This document shows positions 1 to 10,868 of a stretch of 64,000 nt of DNA, piece by piece. Under the pieces are notes generated by a model. That model had not been told where the DNA came from, did not search any database, and saw nothing but the letters and a program-made list of their open reading frames with translations. The stretch is from Prunus persica (lineage: Eukaryota > Streptophyta > Magnoliopsida > Rosales > Rosaceae), in the NCBI RefSeq assembly GCF_000346465.2, contig NC_034014.1:20120367-20184366 (forward strand). The letters are read 5' to 3'. Position 1 is the first letter of the stretch. Every line of letters starts with the position of its first letter. Both the position numbers and the translations under genes were made by a program.

Positions 1-224
1 TTGAAATGATTATCAAACGGGCTCTAAATATGCCAAATGACATGTAAAAAGGTTGTTCATTTTTTGGTGCAAAAGAAATTATTCAAAGCAATTGGCAATT
101 TTGGCATTGCATAAAAAAAATACAATTTATTGCAAATTATTTGATGAGTGATCTACAGAGAAATTGACAAGTTATTGCTAAGGTGAGTGGAAGTCTGATC
201 AATCAATATAGTGGTAAAGTGTTG

Positions 225-1285
225 TCAAGACTTCTTCTCACCCTCCCCTTTTACAGAATCAACATCTGACCCATTAGTTAGTGCCTTCTCAACCTCTTCC
301 TCCACTTCCTCTACCTGCAATTAAAATATATGAAAAGGAAAAAAGAATCCAAATTTAATTAATTAATTAATTACAATTTGTAAAGTTAATTATGGAGTTA
401 CTAATTCACCTTGTGGATGACATCCTTGGCTAGCTCAGCCTTTTTGACTGCATCTTCAGCTAGATGTTCAACGGACTCCACAGCTTCTCTGAGCTTAGCA
501 TCCTCAGGAAGCTTGTCTTCTACCTGCTCAGCCACCTTCTCTACTTCCTCAGCCAACTCTTCCACCACCTCTGTCACAGATTCCACTGTGTCTACTGCCA
601 TGTCCACCTTGCCTGATTTAATCATACTTAGGAATTAATAACTTTAGAGAATAATTTTAATCATAACAATTATTAAGAACTTGAAAGTGTACTTTTAAGG
701 GCCAGCAAGGGTCCCCATTTGTGTCTCAAAGAAGGTATTATTATTGACAGCATTAATCCCACAATCCAGTTTTTCCTGCACAGAAAGGCAAAAATCATAG
801 TAAACTGATGATCAAAGAGCTGCTGATGATTTCTGTTGCCTGCCACTAACAATTAACAGACTAAACACAAAAACAAAACAAAAAATAATAATTAATTAAC
901 CTCACCAAGTAGATAATGGAGATTTATCTGCAGGATTTTGAGTTTCTGGTGGAGATTTTTCTGATGCCTGAGTCACCCTTCACTCCAGCCAATTTTTGGG
1001 ACAATTTAGATAACTTTCAACTGAAGGATTGATGCATATAAAGATCATACTGAATTAATGGTGTATTAGTGAAGCTTACTTGGTAATTAGCAGTCTGTGA
1101 TGAGCTCTGATCAATTGATGATCATATGGGAATTTGGTGAATGATGATCTTTGATAAGCCAACATGGGATGCTGCTGATCAGAAGTCAAAGGCAGGCTAT
1201 GCAAAGTGGCATGGGGGACTTGGAGCTTTGTTTTTTGGCTATGGAGGGTGGACATGGGAGGGTGGAAGCCATTGATGGTTGCCAT
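225..1285 (-). CDS. Plastid-type single-pass coiled-coil protein, copy 1 (5 exons)
   Basis: Hand-built model, exons 1285-1080, 977-906, 775-693, 612-410 and 314-225 (217 aa, phases consistent). The first ~70 residues are Ser/Thr/His/Gln-rich with few acidic residues, like a chloroplast transit peptide. The 83-nt third exon reads as one hydrophobic helix (WIVGLMLSIIIP) followed by the conserved RHKWGPLL. The rest is an acidic, Val/Glu-heptad helix (VDMAVDTVESVTEVVEELAE, KLPEDAKLREAVES). The tail is short and ends EKKS. I know this architecture from uncharacterised plant plastid proteins; no biochemical role can be read. It is the most diverged of three tandem paralogues (others at 3204-4262 and 6081-7064) and the only one with its N-terminal exon split by an intron. 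The acceptor of exon 2 (977) is weak and was chosen by phase; other boundaries are firmer. The opposite-strand Ser-rich frame over 411-638 is a shadow. Confidence 0.72.
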
Positions 1286-1486
1286 TAGATCAAATGGGAA
1301 GCAATTTCTACAACTTCAAGGCCAAAAACAGAACTGAGAAAAGAAAATAGAAATGAAAATGGGTGTTTTTTTTTCTAAGGGCTTTGCTTATTTGATGCCA
1401 GGCCCCTACTAAGACTAGGATGTGGTACTATACTGTGAATTTGACGCATGTGCAGGTAGCTAAATAAATGAGGATGGAAAATTTAA

Positions 1487-1827
1487 GAGATATTTAGTAA
1501 TATATTTATTCTTAGCACTAATAATATAGATAAATTCTACATCATTTAATTTTTATAAACAAACTCAAAAAATGACAACTGACTCTATTTAATTTAATTT
1601 TGATTATTAAATTACTTTGATGCCCTATTGAGTGTTTTCATTTTTTTTTATGAGGTTTTGGGGTTAATTTTGTTTTAAGAAATCAATGGCAGTTTTGTAA
1701 TTTAAAAGAAGTTAAATGCCTTTTTGTTATGTTGTAAATGAGTTTTGGGAGTGTTTCTAAAGTCTATTTCGTATAGATTTTTTTATATAATTTAGGCTCA
1801 TATATTGAGTATAATAGTGAATCTCCC
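1487..1827. mobile_element. 341-bp MULE-type MITE, family A copy 1
   Basis: The ends GAGATATTTAGT and GTGAATCTCCC are inverted relatives of each other. The element is flanked by a perfect 9-bp duplication AAAATTTAA (1478-1486 and 1828-1836). A 9-bp target site is the hallmark of Mutator-like elements. The same ends recur at 34952-35285 and, on a much larger element, at 15549-18395. There is no coding capacity. Confidence 0.8.
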
Positions 1828-3203
1828 AAAATTTAATTGCTTCTATCGACTAACAGGAAAACACATGTTCTAATCATTAATATAGAAAAAAAAAACAAAT
1901 AAAAAAGGAGTTTATTTTCCCACTCTTTTTTTTTTCCACTTACACTCCTTTTTTTGTTAATAATAAAAAGTATTAAAATAAAATAAAATACAGTGGACAA
2001 AAGGAAAGTGAGAAAATTACCACCCATAAAAACAAGAAAAAAAAACATAGAAAACACATGTTAGTACAAATCATCTTTTACTAGACAAGAAAATCTTCTG
2101 TGAATGATAAGATACTCTAGAAAATCTTCATGAATTATAAGATACCCTCAAGGCCAATGGGGCTAGTCTAATAAAAAAAACCTTTGACTTATAAATTAAT
2201 GGTCTTAAATTTGATTGAAGGCACATTATTTTAAGTCAGAAGTGTAAAACAACTAAAAAAATATTTTAAAAAAATAAAATAATGGCAATGGGATAACCAC
2301 TGTGTTATTTTTTTAATTTTTGGGGATAACTATAACTAATAGAAAATTTTAAAATTTTTTAAAAAAATTGTAAGGTCTCTGTCGCCATAATTGATCTCCA
2401 ACTGCAATCATCGAATTTCTTTATCCTTTTTACATCGTTTATGTCGTGCAGGGATAAATCATAATCATATCCCGTAGTGTCTTCCACAAGATATAGAGAG
2501 ATGATTTGCAAATGTCCCCTAATGATTTACAGCGCGACAGAGAAAACTATGGATAGGGACCCATAAATCAGAAAATTGAATATATAAGGCCCCAGGTCCG
2601 TAATATTTAGGTCCACTGTATTCAGTCCAAAAAATGAAAAAGAAAGAAGTACACTATATTTATATTATTTTAATTGGTCAAAAATGGATTGGGTAAGTCA
2701 TGTGTCGTGTGGGAAATGATAAAGTAGTGCTAGTAAAGGCGGTGCTCACATTTAAATGCACGATCTAGAAGCTGGCTGGCAAGGATTTAATTCAATGAAA
2801 AAGAGTCTTGATTTTTAGATCGGTGGTCTGAGATTCGTATCTCCATGTCACATTATGCGTGAGAGAAAACCCCCCTCTCCAAATATTACTTGTATAAATT
2901 TAAAAAATGCAGGATCTAGAAGCTTTGTCTTTGTTTCCTTTTTTTATAATTTTTTTCATCTAAGTTTTTTTGTGATTTGTGATAGGAATGAAAGTCAAAC
3001 AATACCAACATCAAGTTAAAGTTGGTCTAATAACAAATAATGAATGCATTCTGTTATATCTAACTGTAATTTGTAAACACCAGTTCAGATTTCGTATCTG
3101 TTTTGTAAAAAATTGAATTCATTTTTGTTGTTGTTTTTTTTACACAGTTAGATATAACAGAGTGATAAGTTAGTTCATCTCTGATTTGAACATCAAATAT
3201 ATA
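1828..3203. other. Intergenic, AT-rich; no gene seen
   Basis: Mostly A/T tracts. It holds a possible tRNA-like (SINE-type) fragment around 2790-2910 with a degenerate B-box-like GAGATTCGTATC, and a 20-bp inverted repeat (3048-3067 versus 3144-3163) whose arms could pair just downstream of the stop codon of the gene at 3204. Nothing else is recognisable. Confidence 0.5.
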
Positions 3204-4262
3204 TCACTGAAATTTCTTCTCTACTGGTACAATATTTGGTTCATCAGCAACAACTTTGGTCAAGTCTCCTGCTTTATCCATGGCTGACTCAAAAAAGTTT
3301 TCCACCCGATCTTCCACTTCTTCTGCCTGCATTTTTTTTTTATATACAGAAAACATAATTAGCTCCTGATGAAATTGAACTAATTTCATATGTGTGTGTG
3401 GAGAACATTAATTATCTAAGTTTTATATGTTATATAAACTTTAACTAACCTTCTCAATCAGCTGGTCTGCAAGATGAGCATCTTTGGCTGCTTCTCTGGC
3501 TAAACTTTCAACTAAATCAGCTGCAACCTTGAGCTTTCCATCAGGAAGACGATCACCTATTTCATCCGCCACTTCCTCCACTTTCTCAGCTACCTGTTCT
3601 ACCACCTCCACCACTGCTTCAACATTGTCTACAATCATGTCCACCTCCTCTACACAATCGAAACGAAATTCGATTTTTCTGATGAGAAAGAAGTCATAAA
3701 TATAGTCATGAAAGGTAATTTTCAGATTCAACGACACAAACAAGTCTCGTGCATAAGATTTGAACTCGGAACCTCCTCCACTATTACAAGAGTAAAGTTG
3801 AAAACTTACTTTTCAATTGTAGCAAGGGCCCCCATTTGTGCCTCCAAAAGGGTATAAGTACTGAGAATACCATCCCAATCATCCAGCTTCTCCTGTTAAC
3901 ATGATGAAATAATTTACAGTTTTTATTATACTACTTGAAGAAAAAGGGAAGAAGATCAAATGAATTCATTAAGGTCTGATTGCTAATTACAAAGAGTGTG
4001 AAGGGGCCCCAGAAGGACTTTGAACTTCAGGTGATGGAGAACTATTGCACACAATCTTATTCCTACATGGTTGGCTGCTAAGAGTTCTCCTCTGTCCTAT
4101 TGTGAGAGACAACAATGCATGGTTGGTTCTGAAACCTTGTTGGCATTTCCATGTTGACGATGATGAAAAATGTTGAACTGCTCCAGGTCCAGGATGCTTA
4201 GCAAAAAGGCGAGGACTGCTCGTCCATCGGCTAAGATGAATCGATGATGCGATTGCCGACAT
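3204..4262 (-). CDS. Plastid-type single-pass coiled-coil protein, copy 2 (4 exons)
   Basis: Exons 4262-3991, 3892-3810, 3649-3450 and 3326-3204 give 225 aa with matching phases. Exon 1 is a Ser/Arg-rich transit-peptide-like region ending ...NKIVCNSSPSPEVQSP. The 83-nt exon 2 must be read in the frame giving RSWMIGMVFSVLIPFWRHKW, a single membrane helix with a Trp/Arg border; the alternative frame (EKLDDWDG...) breaks the frame of exon 3. Exons 3-4 encode an acidic amphipathic helix (EEVADEIGDRLPDGKLK, LAREAAKDAHLADQLIEK) and a basic tail ending VEKKFQ. Exon lengths (83, 200, 123) equal those of copy 3 exactly. Family knowledge: plastid-targeted proteins of unknown function. Inference: anchored in a plastid membrane with a soluble helical domain. 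The ATG at 4262 aligns with that of copy 3. Confidence 0.8.
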
Positions 4263-4381
4263 TCGTTATTCTTGATCAAATCCTCCAATTGACAGAACTT
4301 CCAAAAGTGCCTTATATCAATCTCCAATTTGTTTTCAAAAATGATGGATGCTTTGGTGAGGTTTTACTGTTTTGGTGGTGG

Positions 4382-4389
4382 TATATATA
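4382..4389 (-). promoter_or_regulatory. TATA box of plastid-protein copy 2
   Basis: A TATATATA run on the minus strand, about 120 bases upstream of the ATG at 4262, at a plausible core-promoter distance. An equivalent TATA element sits at a similar distance in copy 3. Confidence 0.5.
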
Positions 4390-5358
4390 GCCTACTGGCT
4401 TCAAATGTGAAGAATATAGTCTTGGAAAGTACGAAGAAATTGTCCACAATTTCTTAATGGATTTGGTATGTGCATTTGCATATGCATGACAATGGGAAAG
4501 TACGAAGCAGATGACTTGTTCTATGTACAATCCCCATGGTCAACTACGAGTTTTCTTTTTTCCTTTTCATTTCAAGCCAACGCGCTTAATTGTTATGGAA
4601 GATTTGAGCTTCAAATCCGTTTGGTTGAGTTGAAAACATCAGCTAAATGTTTTATCACAGTTAGCTAGCCAATGACAACAATTTTTAAGAAGTAGCTCAT
4701 CTGATTCTTGAAAATCCCCTTCACCGATCTACAACGGAAAAAAAACTGGTCATTTCTTTACTTCACAGCAGATTATTCTTACAACTAATTTATCTCATAA
4801 CTTATAACTTTCACATGCAATATGAAATATCTAGAGGTGTGTGACTATATGTTTGTATGAAATTGAAAGGAAGGTAAGCATATACTGCTGTTTGTGCAAA
4901 TTTCCTCCGAGAAGAATATTCGCGGATGATTCTTTTCACACTCTTCCTCTATCCACATGTCACCTTGGCACAAGTGTTGGGATAGAGATGCTTTAAGGTA
5001 TAGAGATACGTTAAAATAACAGACACATTATTATTGTTTCTTTGAAAAGGAGCGGTGGCACATGCCCTATGAGCTTTCCAACCCTATGTACATTAATTAA
5101 TTACAAATAATCCAATACAATATACCAAGGCCAGCTAGACACTGATAGGGATGAAGCCTTGGAAGGGACGGTAGAAACAATTTGATATTACGCAAGGACA
5201 AAAGAAACACGTTTTCTGGCCAACTATATATATGTTAGAATATTAGACCAATTGTTTAATATGACATTAAAACAAAAGGTGTAATGATAATGTTCACTTG
5301 TCGCACACCAATTGTTTAATTGATCCACTTTCTTTAATTAATACATGTTGGGAGTTCA

Positions 5359-5361
<3 letters not shown>

Positions 5362-5397
<36 letters not shown>
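5362..5397. repeat. (GA)18 microsatellite
   Basis: An uninterrupted GA dinucleotide run in the spacer between copies 2 and 3. The surrounding region 4400-6000 holds duplicated upstream sequence and otherwise no gene. Confidence 0.95.
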
Positions 5398-5402
<5 letters not shown>

Positions 5403-6080
5403 GAGTGGTGTTGAAGAGGGAGGATGGGAATACATATTACAATAATATAGGAATAATTTGATTTCATTGGAGTGTCAATATTGTCAATGATAAAACAGGA
5501 ACCTTGAATTCTTAGGGTGAAAATTTTCACATGCATATATGAGGGTAAGTCTAAGTAAGTTGAAACCAAGGGATAAGAAGAAAGAATTGACGAAATGAGA
5601 AATATCTGTGTGCGCAATTCGTATTTTTTTTATGTTCGTATTGTATAATTTGTGTGCTTGTTGTAATATGAGTAGACGACAGAGTTAAGATTTCCCGTTA
5701 ATAAATATCCACTTATATTATTATAACATGAGAACGAGTTATATCACGTGACCATATATACTATTTCCTCAAAGAGAATAAGGAGATTAATAAATAATGA
5801 TATAAAAAGGAGAGAAATTGAATGTAACCACTCCCAAACTCTATTTCCTCATCCTTTCTTTGGTGGTGCAAAATAAGGTCGCTCTTAAGTTCATAATTTG
5901 TTTATAAGATGCATTAATAACACCAGTTGCCGATAAGATGCAGTAATTATTTCACCAATAGAACTTGATAATCTATTAGAAAAGAATAAATATTAATGAA
6001 TACAATTTTACAGAAACAGTTACAGATGACAGAATTATAGGTATCCTGTTCATCTCTGATTGGAAAATCTCATATATATA

Positions 6081-7064
6081 TCACTGGATTTTCTTTTCTA
6101 CTTGTGCATTTTGTTCATCACCAACATCTTTGGTGATCACATTCCCTGCTTGATCCACGGCTGACTCAAAGAAGTCTTCTACCCGATCTTCCACTTCTTC
6201 TGCCTGTATTTTTGAGACAAAACACTAATTAATTTTTATCCACCTTCTAGTGTGCTGAAGAAAAAATTATCTGAATTCATTTTCATGTTTTACATATAAT
6301 AGTTTAAGTACCTTCTCAATTAGCTGGTCTGCAAGGTGAGCATCTTTGGCTGCTTCTTTGGCTATACTTTCAACTGCTTCAAGTGCATCCTTAAGCTTTC
6401 CATCAGGAAGATGATCACCTATATCATCTGCCACTTCCTCCACTTTCTCAGCTACCTGCTCTGCCACCTCCACCACTGCCTCAACTGTGTCTACAATCAT
6501 GTCCACCTCCTCTGCACAATCAAAACCCAATTCAATTTTTCTGATGAGAAAAGTGAAAATACATTCAAGTCACGCAACAACACAACTACAATTCGAACCC
6601 AGAACCTCTTCCAATAGGGTAAACTAGAATATTACTCACTTTTCAACGCTAGCAAGGGCGCCCATTTGTTCCTCCAAAAGGGTATAATTACTGATAATAT
6701 AATCCCTATCATCCATCCTTTCCTGTTTATAATAATTTGCAAAAAGTTAAAAAAGAGTATAAATGAATATTCATTAATATAGATTATAGAGCATGGAAAG
6801 GTCTGATCTGATTGCTAATTACCAGGAGTGTGAAGGGCCTGGAGCTCCAGGTAACGGAGAACTACTGCACATAATCTTATTCCTACATGGCTGCCTGCTA
6901 AAAACATTCCTCTGCCCTATTGTGAGAGACAAAAATTCATGGTTGGTTCTGAAACCTTGTTGGAATTTCAATGTTGCTGATGAGAAATGCTGAAACACTC
7001 CAGGATGCTTGACGAAAAGGCGGCTACTAGACCGGCAAAGATCAACCGATGTGATTGTTGACAT
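6081..7064 (-). CDS. Plastid-type single-pass coiled-coil protein, copy 3 (4 exons)
   Basis: Exons 7064-6823, 6722-6640, 6511-6312 and 6203-6081 give 215 aa. The start is the ATG at 7064 (MSTITSVDLCRSSSRLF), which aligns with the start of copy 2; a further in-frame extension begins only with TTG. Exon 2 reads KGWMIGIILSVIIPFWRNKW, one membrane helix. Exon 3 is the acidic helix (ADDIGDHLPDGKLKDALEAV, AKEAAKDAHLADQLIEK) and exon 4 ends AQVEKKIQ. It is very similar to copy 2 in exon lengths and sequence, so it is a young paralogue. No stop or frameshift is seen, so it is probably functional. Function unknown; a plastid membrane-anchored helical protein is the inference. Confidence 0.8.
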
Positions 7065-7150
7065 GGGTTCTTCTTGATCGACCTCCAATTAACTGCCCAA
7101 AAATAAAATTTTGAATTTTGTTAATGAGAGTTTTTGCTTTGATAGTAGTA

Positions 7151-7158
7151 TATTTATA
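7151..7158 (-). promoter_or_regulatory. TATA box of plastid-protein copy 3
   Basis: TATAAATA on the minus strand, about 90 bases upstream of the ATG at 7064. Confidence 0.55.
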
Positions 7159-7362
7159 GACTATCTGGGTTCAATGTGAAGATTAGTCAAGGAAGCACGT
7201 TCCATGAAAGGGTTCAATATGAATATTGTAATCGTAAGCATTTTCTTAATGGATTTGGTGCAATGGATAATTGCATATGCATGACAATAGGAAAGTACGA
7301 AACAGATGACTTGTTCTCCATGATCAACTAGGAGTTTTTCTTTGACAGTATTTTGTTTAAAG

Positions 7363-7370
7363 CCACGTGG
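7363..7370. promoter_or_regulatory. G-box CCACGTGG upstream of copy 3
   Basis: A perfect palindromic CCACGTGG about 300 bases upstream of the ATG of copy 3. G-boxes bind bZIP and bHLH factors in light- and ABA-responsive plant promoters. The corresponding stretch upstream of copy 2 lacks it, so the two young copies could differ in regulation (inference). Confidence 0.4.
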
Positions 7371-7890
7371 GAAATTATATGTTAATAATCTCTGATATAA
7401 ATAATATTTCCTTCGTCATAGGTTCGAGTGATGTTGAAGACTTTACGGGAATTAATTACAAATTAATGCTTGGCTTGAAGCATAATTAATCCAATCCAAT
7501 ACCAAGTCCAGCTAGAGGCTGACAGCGATGAATAATTCATCATGAATTGATAGCTTTTAGAAAGTCATGTTGAAACAACTTGCTTTTACTCAAGGACAAA
7601 ACATTGGTAAACCAACGTTTCCAACTTGTAAAAAATAAAAAAAAACACGTTTTATATATAGCCCTAATATTCAACACAGAATTGTTAGAATATAATTAAT
7701 ATAAACCCTTGGCTTATGCTTGTTGGTTGCACCGATTATTTTTTTAATTGGGCTTACATCCACTCTCCTTAATTAATCAAAGGGCTCACATGGTGAGAGG
7801 GGGATGGGAATATTAAAAATATAGAAATAATTTGATTTACTTGGAGAGTGTCACTAACTATTGTCAATAATAAAATAGGAACCTTTAAAT

Positions 7891-9927
7891 TATTGTTAAG
7901 TGAATTTCTTAGGTTTTATGTCTAAGTCAAGTAAGTATATAGAAATCAATGAGGAAAATTACGAGAAAGAATCAAGAGATGTAGGTGACATGCGGTGCAT
8001 CGTATGCAGACTAACTACCGCGCTTCTTCAAACTCAAGATGTTTTAGGCAACATGTGGATTGGTAAATGGTCAATGAACAGGAACTGGAATTGGCAACTG
8101 GAGCAAAGATTGGAACAAGAACTTGGAGATGGACTAGAACAGGAATTGACTAAAACGATTAAATCAATTAATGGATGGCAATATGAGCAGATTAGGGAAA
8201 CTGAGGGTAGAACGGAACTAGAGACAATGATTGATGGGTGGTGGGGGCAAAATGACATAATTAAATTAAGCGGAAAGAATGAATTAAGAGTTATTATGAG
8301 TTAGTTGGTTAAATGAATTGATTTTGATATCTGTTTAAAACATTGAAAGTTAGATTCTCATTTAGTAAAATTTTATATGGTTTAAATTAGTACGAATATG
8401 TGGTGCATTGTACGCATGCCCTACACCGTGGAGGACGTGAAAAACATGATTTCTCTCAGAGAAAAAGAGGCATAATAGACAATAAAATAGAGGGAAACAT
8501 GGAGAAAAGATGTTTTGATGGGAATGATCTAATTGTTGGCATTAGTAGATTAAAGAATAATCTCTTTAATTAGGTTTTCCAAATAGATGTGTAAAATCCA
8601 TGTTGAAAGTATAGGATCAAGGCTTTCATATATGTAACGTCAAAGGAGGGAGGAGGTCAAGGAAACTTGTAGGAAAAAACGTGAAAGCTGGCGAAGGTGA
8701 AATCTTCAGTCAGTAAAGATTAGGTGACGAAAATGTCATTTCGGGAAAAAATAAAGACAATGGGGGGTAGGTAGGGAAATATGTTTGGCGGTGACAATAG
8801 CACCATTTGTTTATTATTATGAGATTGAAATTGCAATCCTGAATTGACTGTTTCGACGTTCTTCAATGTTAAATACCTAAATTACCCCTGGTGGTATTAT
8901 GACCAAAAAATATATATATATATAATAATTACCCCTGGTGGCACGTGTTTGTAGTTTTGTTACTTCTATCTTGTTTTATGGTATCTCTAGCCTCTATTAG
9001 CGTGTTCTCATTCCTAGTTTGGAGAGGGAAAAAAAAAATGATGTGGCAAGGTAAATGTGAGTTACGTTCTCATTTGTTTCATCTTAGAGATCGTATAGAT
9101 TGTATCTATAAGCATTTTTCTTATAAGCAAATTGAAAGTTTTGTTCAAAATTCAAGCGCTTCCGAAAAAAGCAGGTGAAGTGTTTCCTAAAAACATTAGT
9201 TAGCATAAAACGTCTTTATAAAGTTTGTTGTTGGTAGTGTCAAAAATTTTGATATGGTGCACGGAGACATGCCTCGGGTGTCCGTAGAAACCCTCTTATC
9301 AGAAACAGAGAGGCCCAATCAGAGAGTATCAAGCCCACATTCACTTCACACACAGGCCCAATCTTTTGTTTGATAGAGGCAATTTGCAGAGGCTTGAGTC
9401 ATCTCAAGCTCTCTCAAGACCAAGACTTTTCTCTCAAGTCTGCTTCCACCCAAACCATGCCATTCCCAAGCCAACCGACACTTTTCCTAAATAAGATTAA
9501 GATCACTTCTTTTAACAACTAATAAATGGAAAAGAAAAATACTTAGCTTCTTACGTGTAAGGACTTGTTTTTCTTTATAGATAAATCTCAGTCAGATACG
9601 TGTTTGGAAATTTTTTTCTGCATTTTTAATGATTTATTTTTGCGTATATATGTCAAACTGTAATTTATCTATAAAAAATAAAAAAAAGAATGAATTTTTA
9701 CATGCAAAGAGCGAAACAATGTGTAACAAACAACCTTAAGGAGATAACTTAAGGGGTGAACATGTCACTTGCGTAAGGTTTTGTCACTCCCTAACAGTAC
9801 AAGAACTTCCTATGATTTTGGCATACAAAACGGAAATCAGATCAGCTGGGTTTTTTTTGCTCATTAATTGATGGACAATTTCCATAGTAAAAGATAAAAC
9901 AAAATGAAAAAGAAAACCCCAGTTGAT
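7891..9927. other. Intergenic; no supported gene
   Basis: There is an open frame over 7900-8304, but it is judged accidental (see rejected items). A ~110-bp A/T-rich repeat at about 9530-9640 (TACTTAGCTTCTTACGTGTA and onward) recurs in diverged form at about 22385-22490. A short (TA)n lies near 8911. Nothing else stands out. Confidence 0.45.
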
Positions 9928-9935
9928 GTAGATAT

Positions 9936-10511
9936 TAGGGGTGGGCACTCAAACCGGCGAACCGGAAATCCGAGCCGAACCGTACCGAACCAAACCGGAA
10001 AAAAATCGAGTTGACCAAAAAGTCAAAAACCGGTCAAAAACCGAACCGGACCGGTTTGGACCGGTTCCGGATCCGGTTCCATGTCTTCAAAAACCGAACC
10101 GGGCCGAACCGAACCGGTAAAACTAAAAAAAAAAATAATTTCAATATATATTTATATTTAATGCTATATTTTTAATTTCACTAAAAAAAACCTAATATTT
10201 ATCCAAGTTCAATGTCAAAATATCTCTCTTTTCTCACTTTAATATTTATTTTTTATATGAAATTGAGTAATTTGTTAATTTTCAAGTAAAAAAATAATAT
10301 TTCAGTTGAGAATTGTATTAAAAAATAATTTTTATAATCCGGTTCAAAACCGAACCGGAATCGGAACCGGACCGAAACCGGTTCAAACCGAACCGGACAG
10401 TTTTTGAAATTTTTTTAATTAAAACCGAACCGAACCAAACCGGATGAATAGTACCGGATCGGTTCTAATTTTAGACAAAAACCGGTCCAAACCGAACCGT
10501 GCCCACCCCTA
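9936..10511. mobile_element. hAT-type MITE, 576 bp, with AACCGG-rich subterminal arrays
   Basis: The ends are perfect inverted repeats TAGGGGTGGGCA...TGCCCACCCCTA, flanked by an exact 8-bp target duplication GTAGATAT (9928-9935 and 10512-10519). Eight-base duplications and short A/G-rich TIRs define hAT elements. The subterminal ~180 bp on each side is packed with variants of AACCGAACCGG and its complement, resembling dense transposase-binding sites. The centre is AT-rich filler with no coding frame. The perfect TSD and TIR imply a fairly recent insertion, about 350 bp upstream of the RING-H2 gene. Confidence 0.93.
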
Positions 10512-10757
10512 GTAGATATGGTACCGTACAGTGAACGCGGAAAGAGTCGTTAAAGCTCATTGACTATGTTGCACAGTGACAAAAGAATAAGCAAACATCC
10601 AAGTAAATGCAAAAGTCTCTTTGAAAACGAACTCCCCCAATTAAGCAAAGAACTAGTTGTGCAAGAAGAAAAGGAACTGAGCCCATGTTGTCCATGACAA
10701 TCAATTTCCAAGCTCAGTATGCGGCTGGAGATCTAATCCTTTGCCTTGACTCTCTGA

Positions 10758-10781
10758 CTCTCTCTCTCTCTCTCTCTCTCT
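10758..10781. repeat. (CT)n tract in the presumed 5' UTR of the RING-H2 gene
   Basis: A CT dinucleotide run about 90 bases upstream of the ATG at 10869. Pyrimidine tracts of this kind are common in plant 5' leaders. Confidence 0.8.
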
Positions 10782-10868
10782 TCTGGCTCATAAACAAACA
10801 AAGGGTATGAATTTCTAATTTCTAACCCCTGTGTTGAATCTCCTCTGTTTTTCTTTTTCCTTTTTTCA

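Larger units (their letters stand above)
3140..5520 (-). repeat. Tandem segmental duplication, unit containing copy 2
   Basis: Similarity to 6000-7890 extends beyond the coding exons. Shared downstream sequence includes TTCATCTCTGATT (near 3174 and 6050). Shared upstream sequence includes GCATATGCATGACAAT (near 4480 and 7273), the GACTTGTTCT block, and a GGATGGGAATA block (near 5422 and 7802) followed by an AATAATTTGATTT stretch. The duplicated unit is therefore a genomic segment, not a retrocopy; introns are retained. Confidence 0.7.
6000..7890 (-). repeat. Tandem segmental duplication, unit containing copy 3
   Basis: Partner of 3140-5520: same gene, same intron positions and related flanks on both sides. 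The unit is shorter than its partner, with deletions mainly in the upstream spacer; the GA microsatellite of the partner is absent here. Confidence 0.7.

Noticed and set aside
411..638. Ser/Thr-rich plus-strand frames opposite the coiled-coil exons (also 3484-3699 and 6336-6617)
   Set aside because: They are antisense shadows: GAG/GTG-rich helix codons read backwards as Ser/Thr/Leu codons.
3810..3892. Alternative reading of exon 2 as EKLDDWDGILSTYTLLEAQM
   Set aside because: This frame looks protein-like, but it does not match the phase of exons 1 and 3. All three paralogues instead agree on the membrane-helix frame.
7900..8304. 134-codon plus-strand open frame downstream of the duplication
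   Set aside because: It is Glu/Gln/Trp-rich with internal degenerate repetition and no recognised domain, splice context or upstream promoter signal. The first bases belong to the duplicated flank. Most likely chance.
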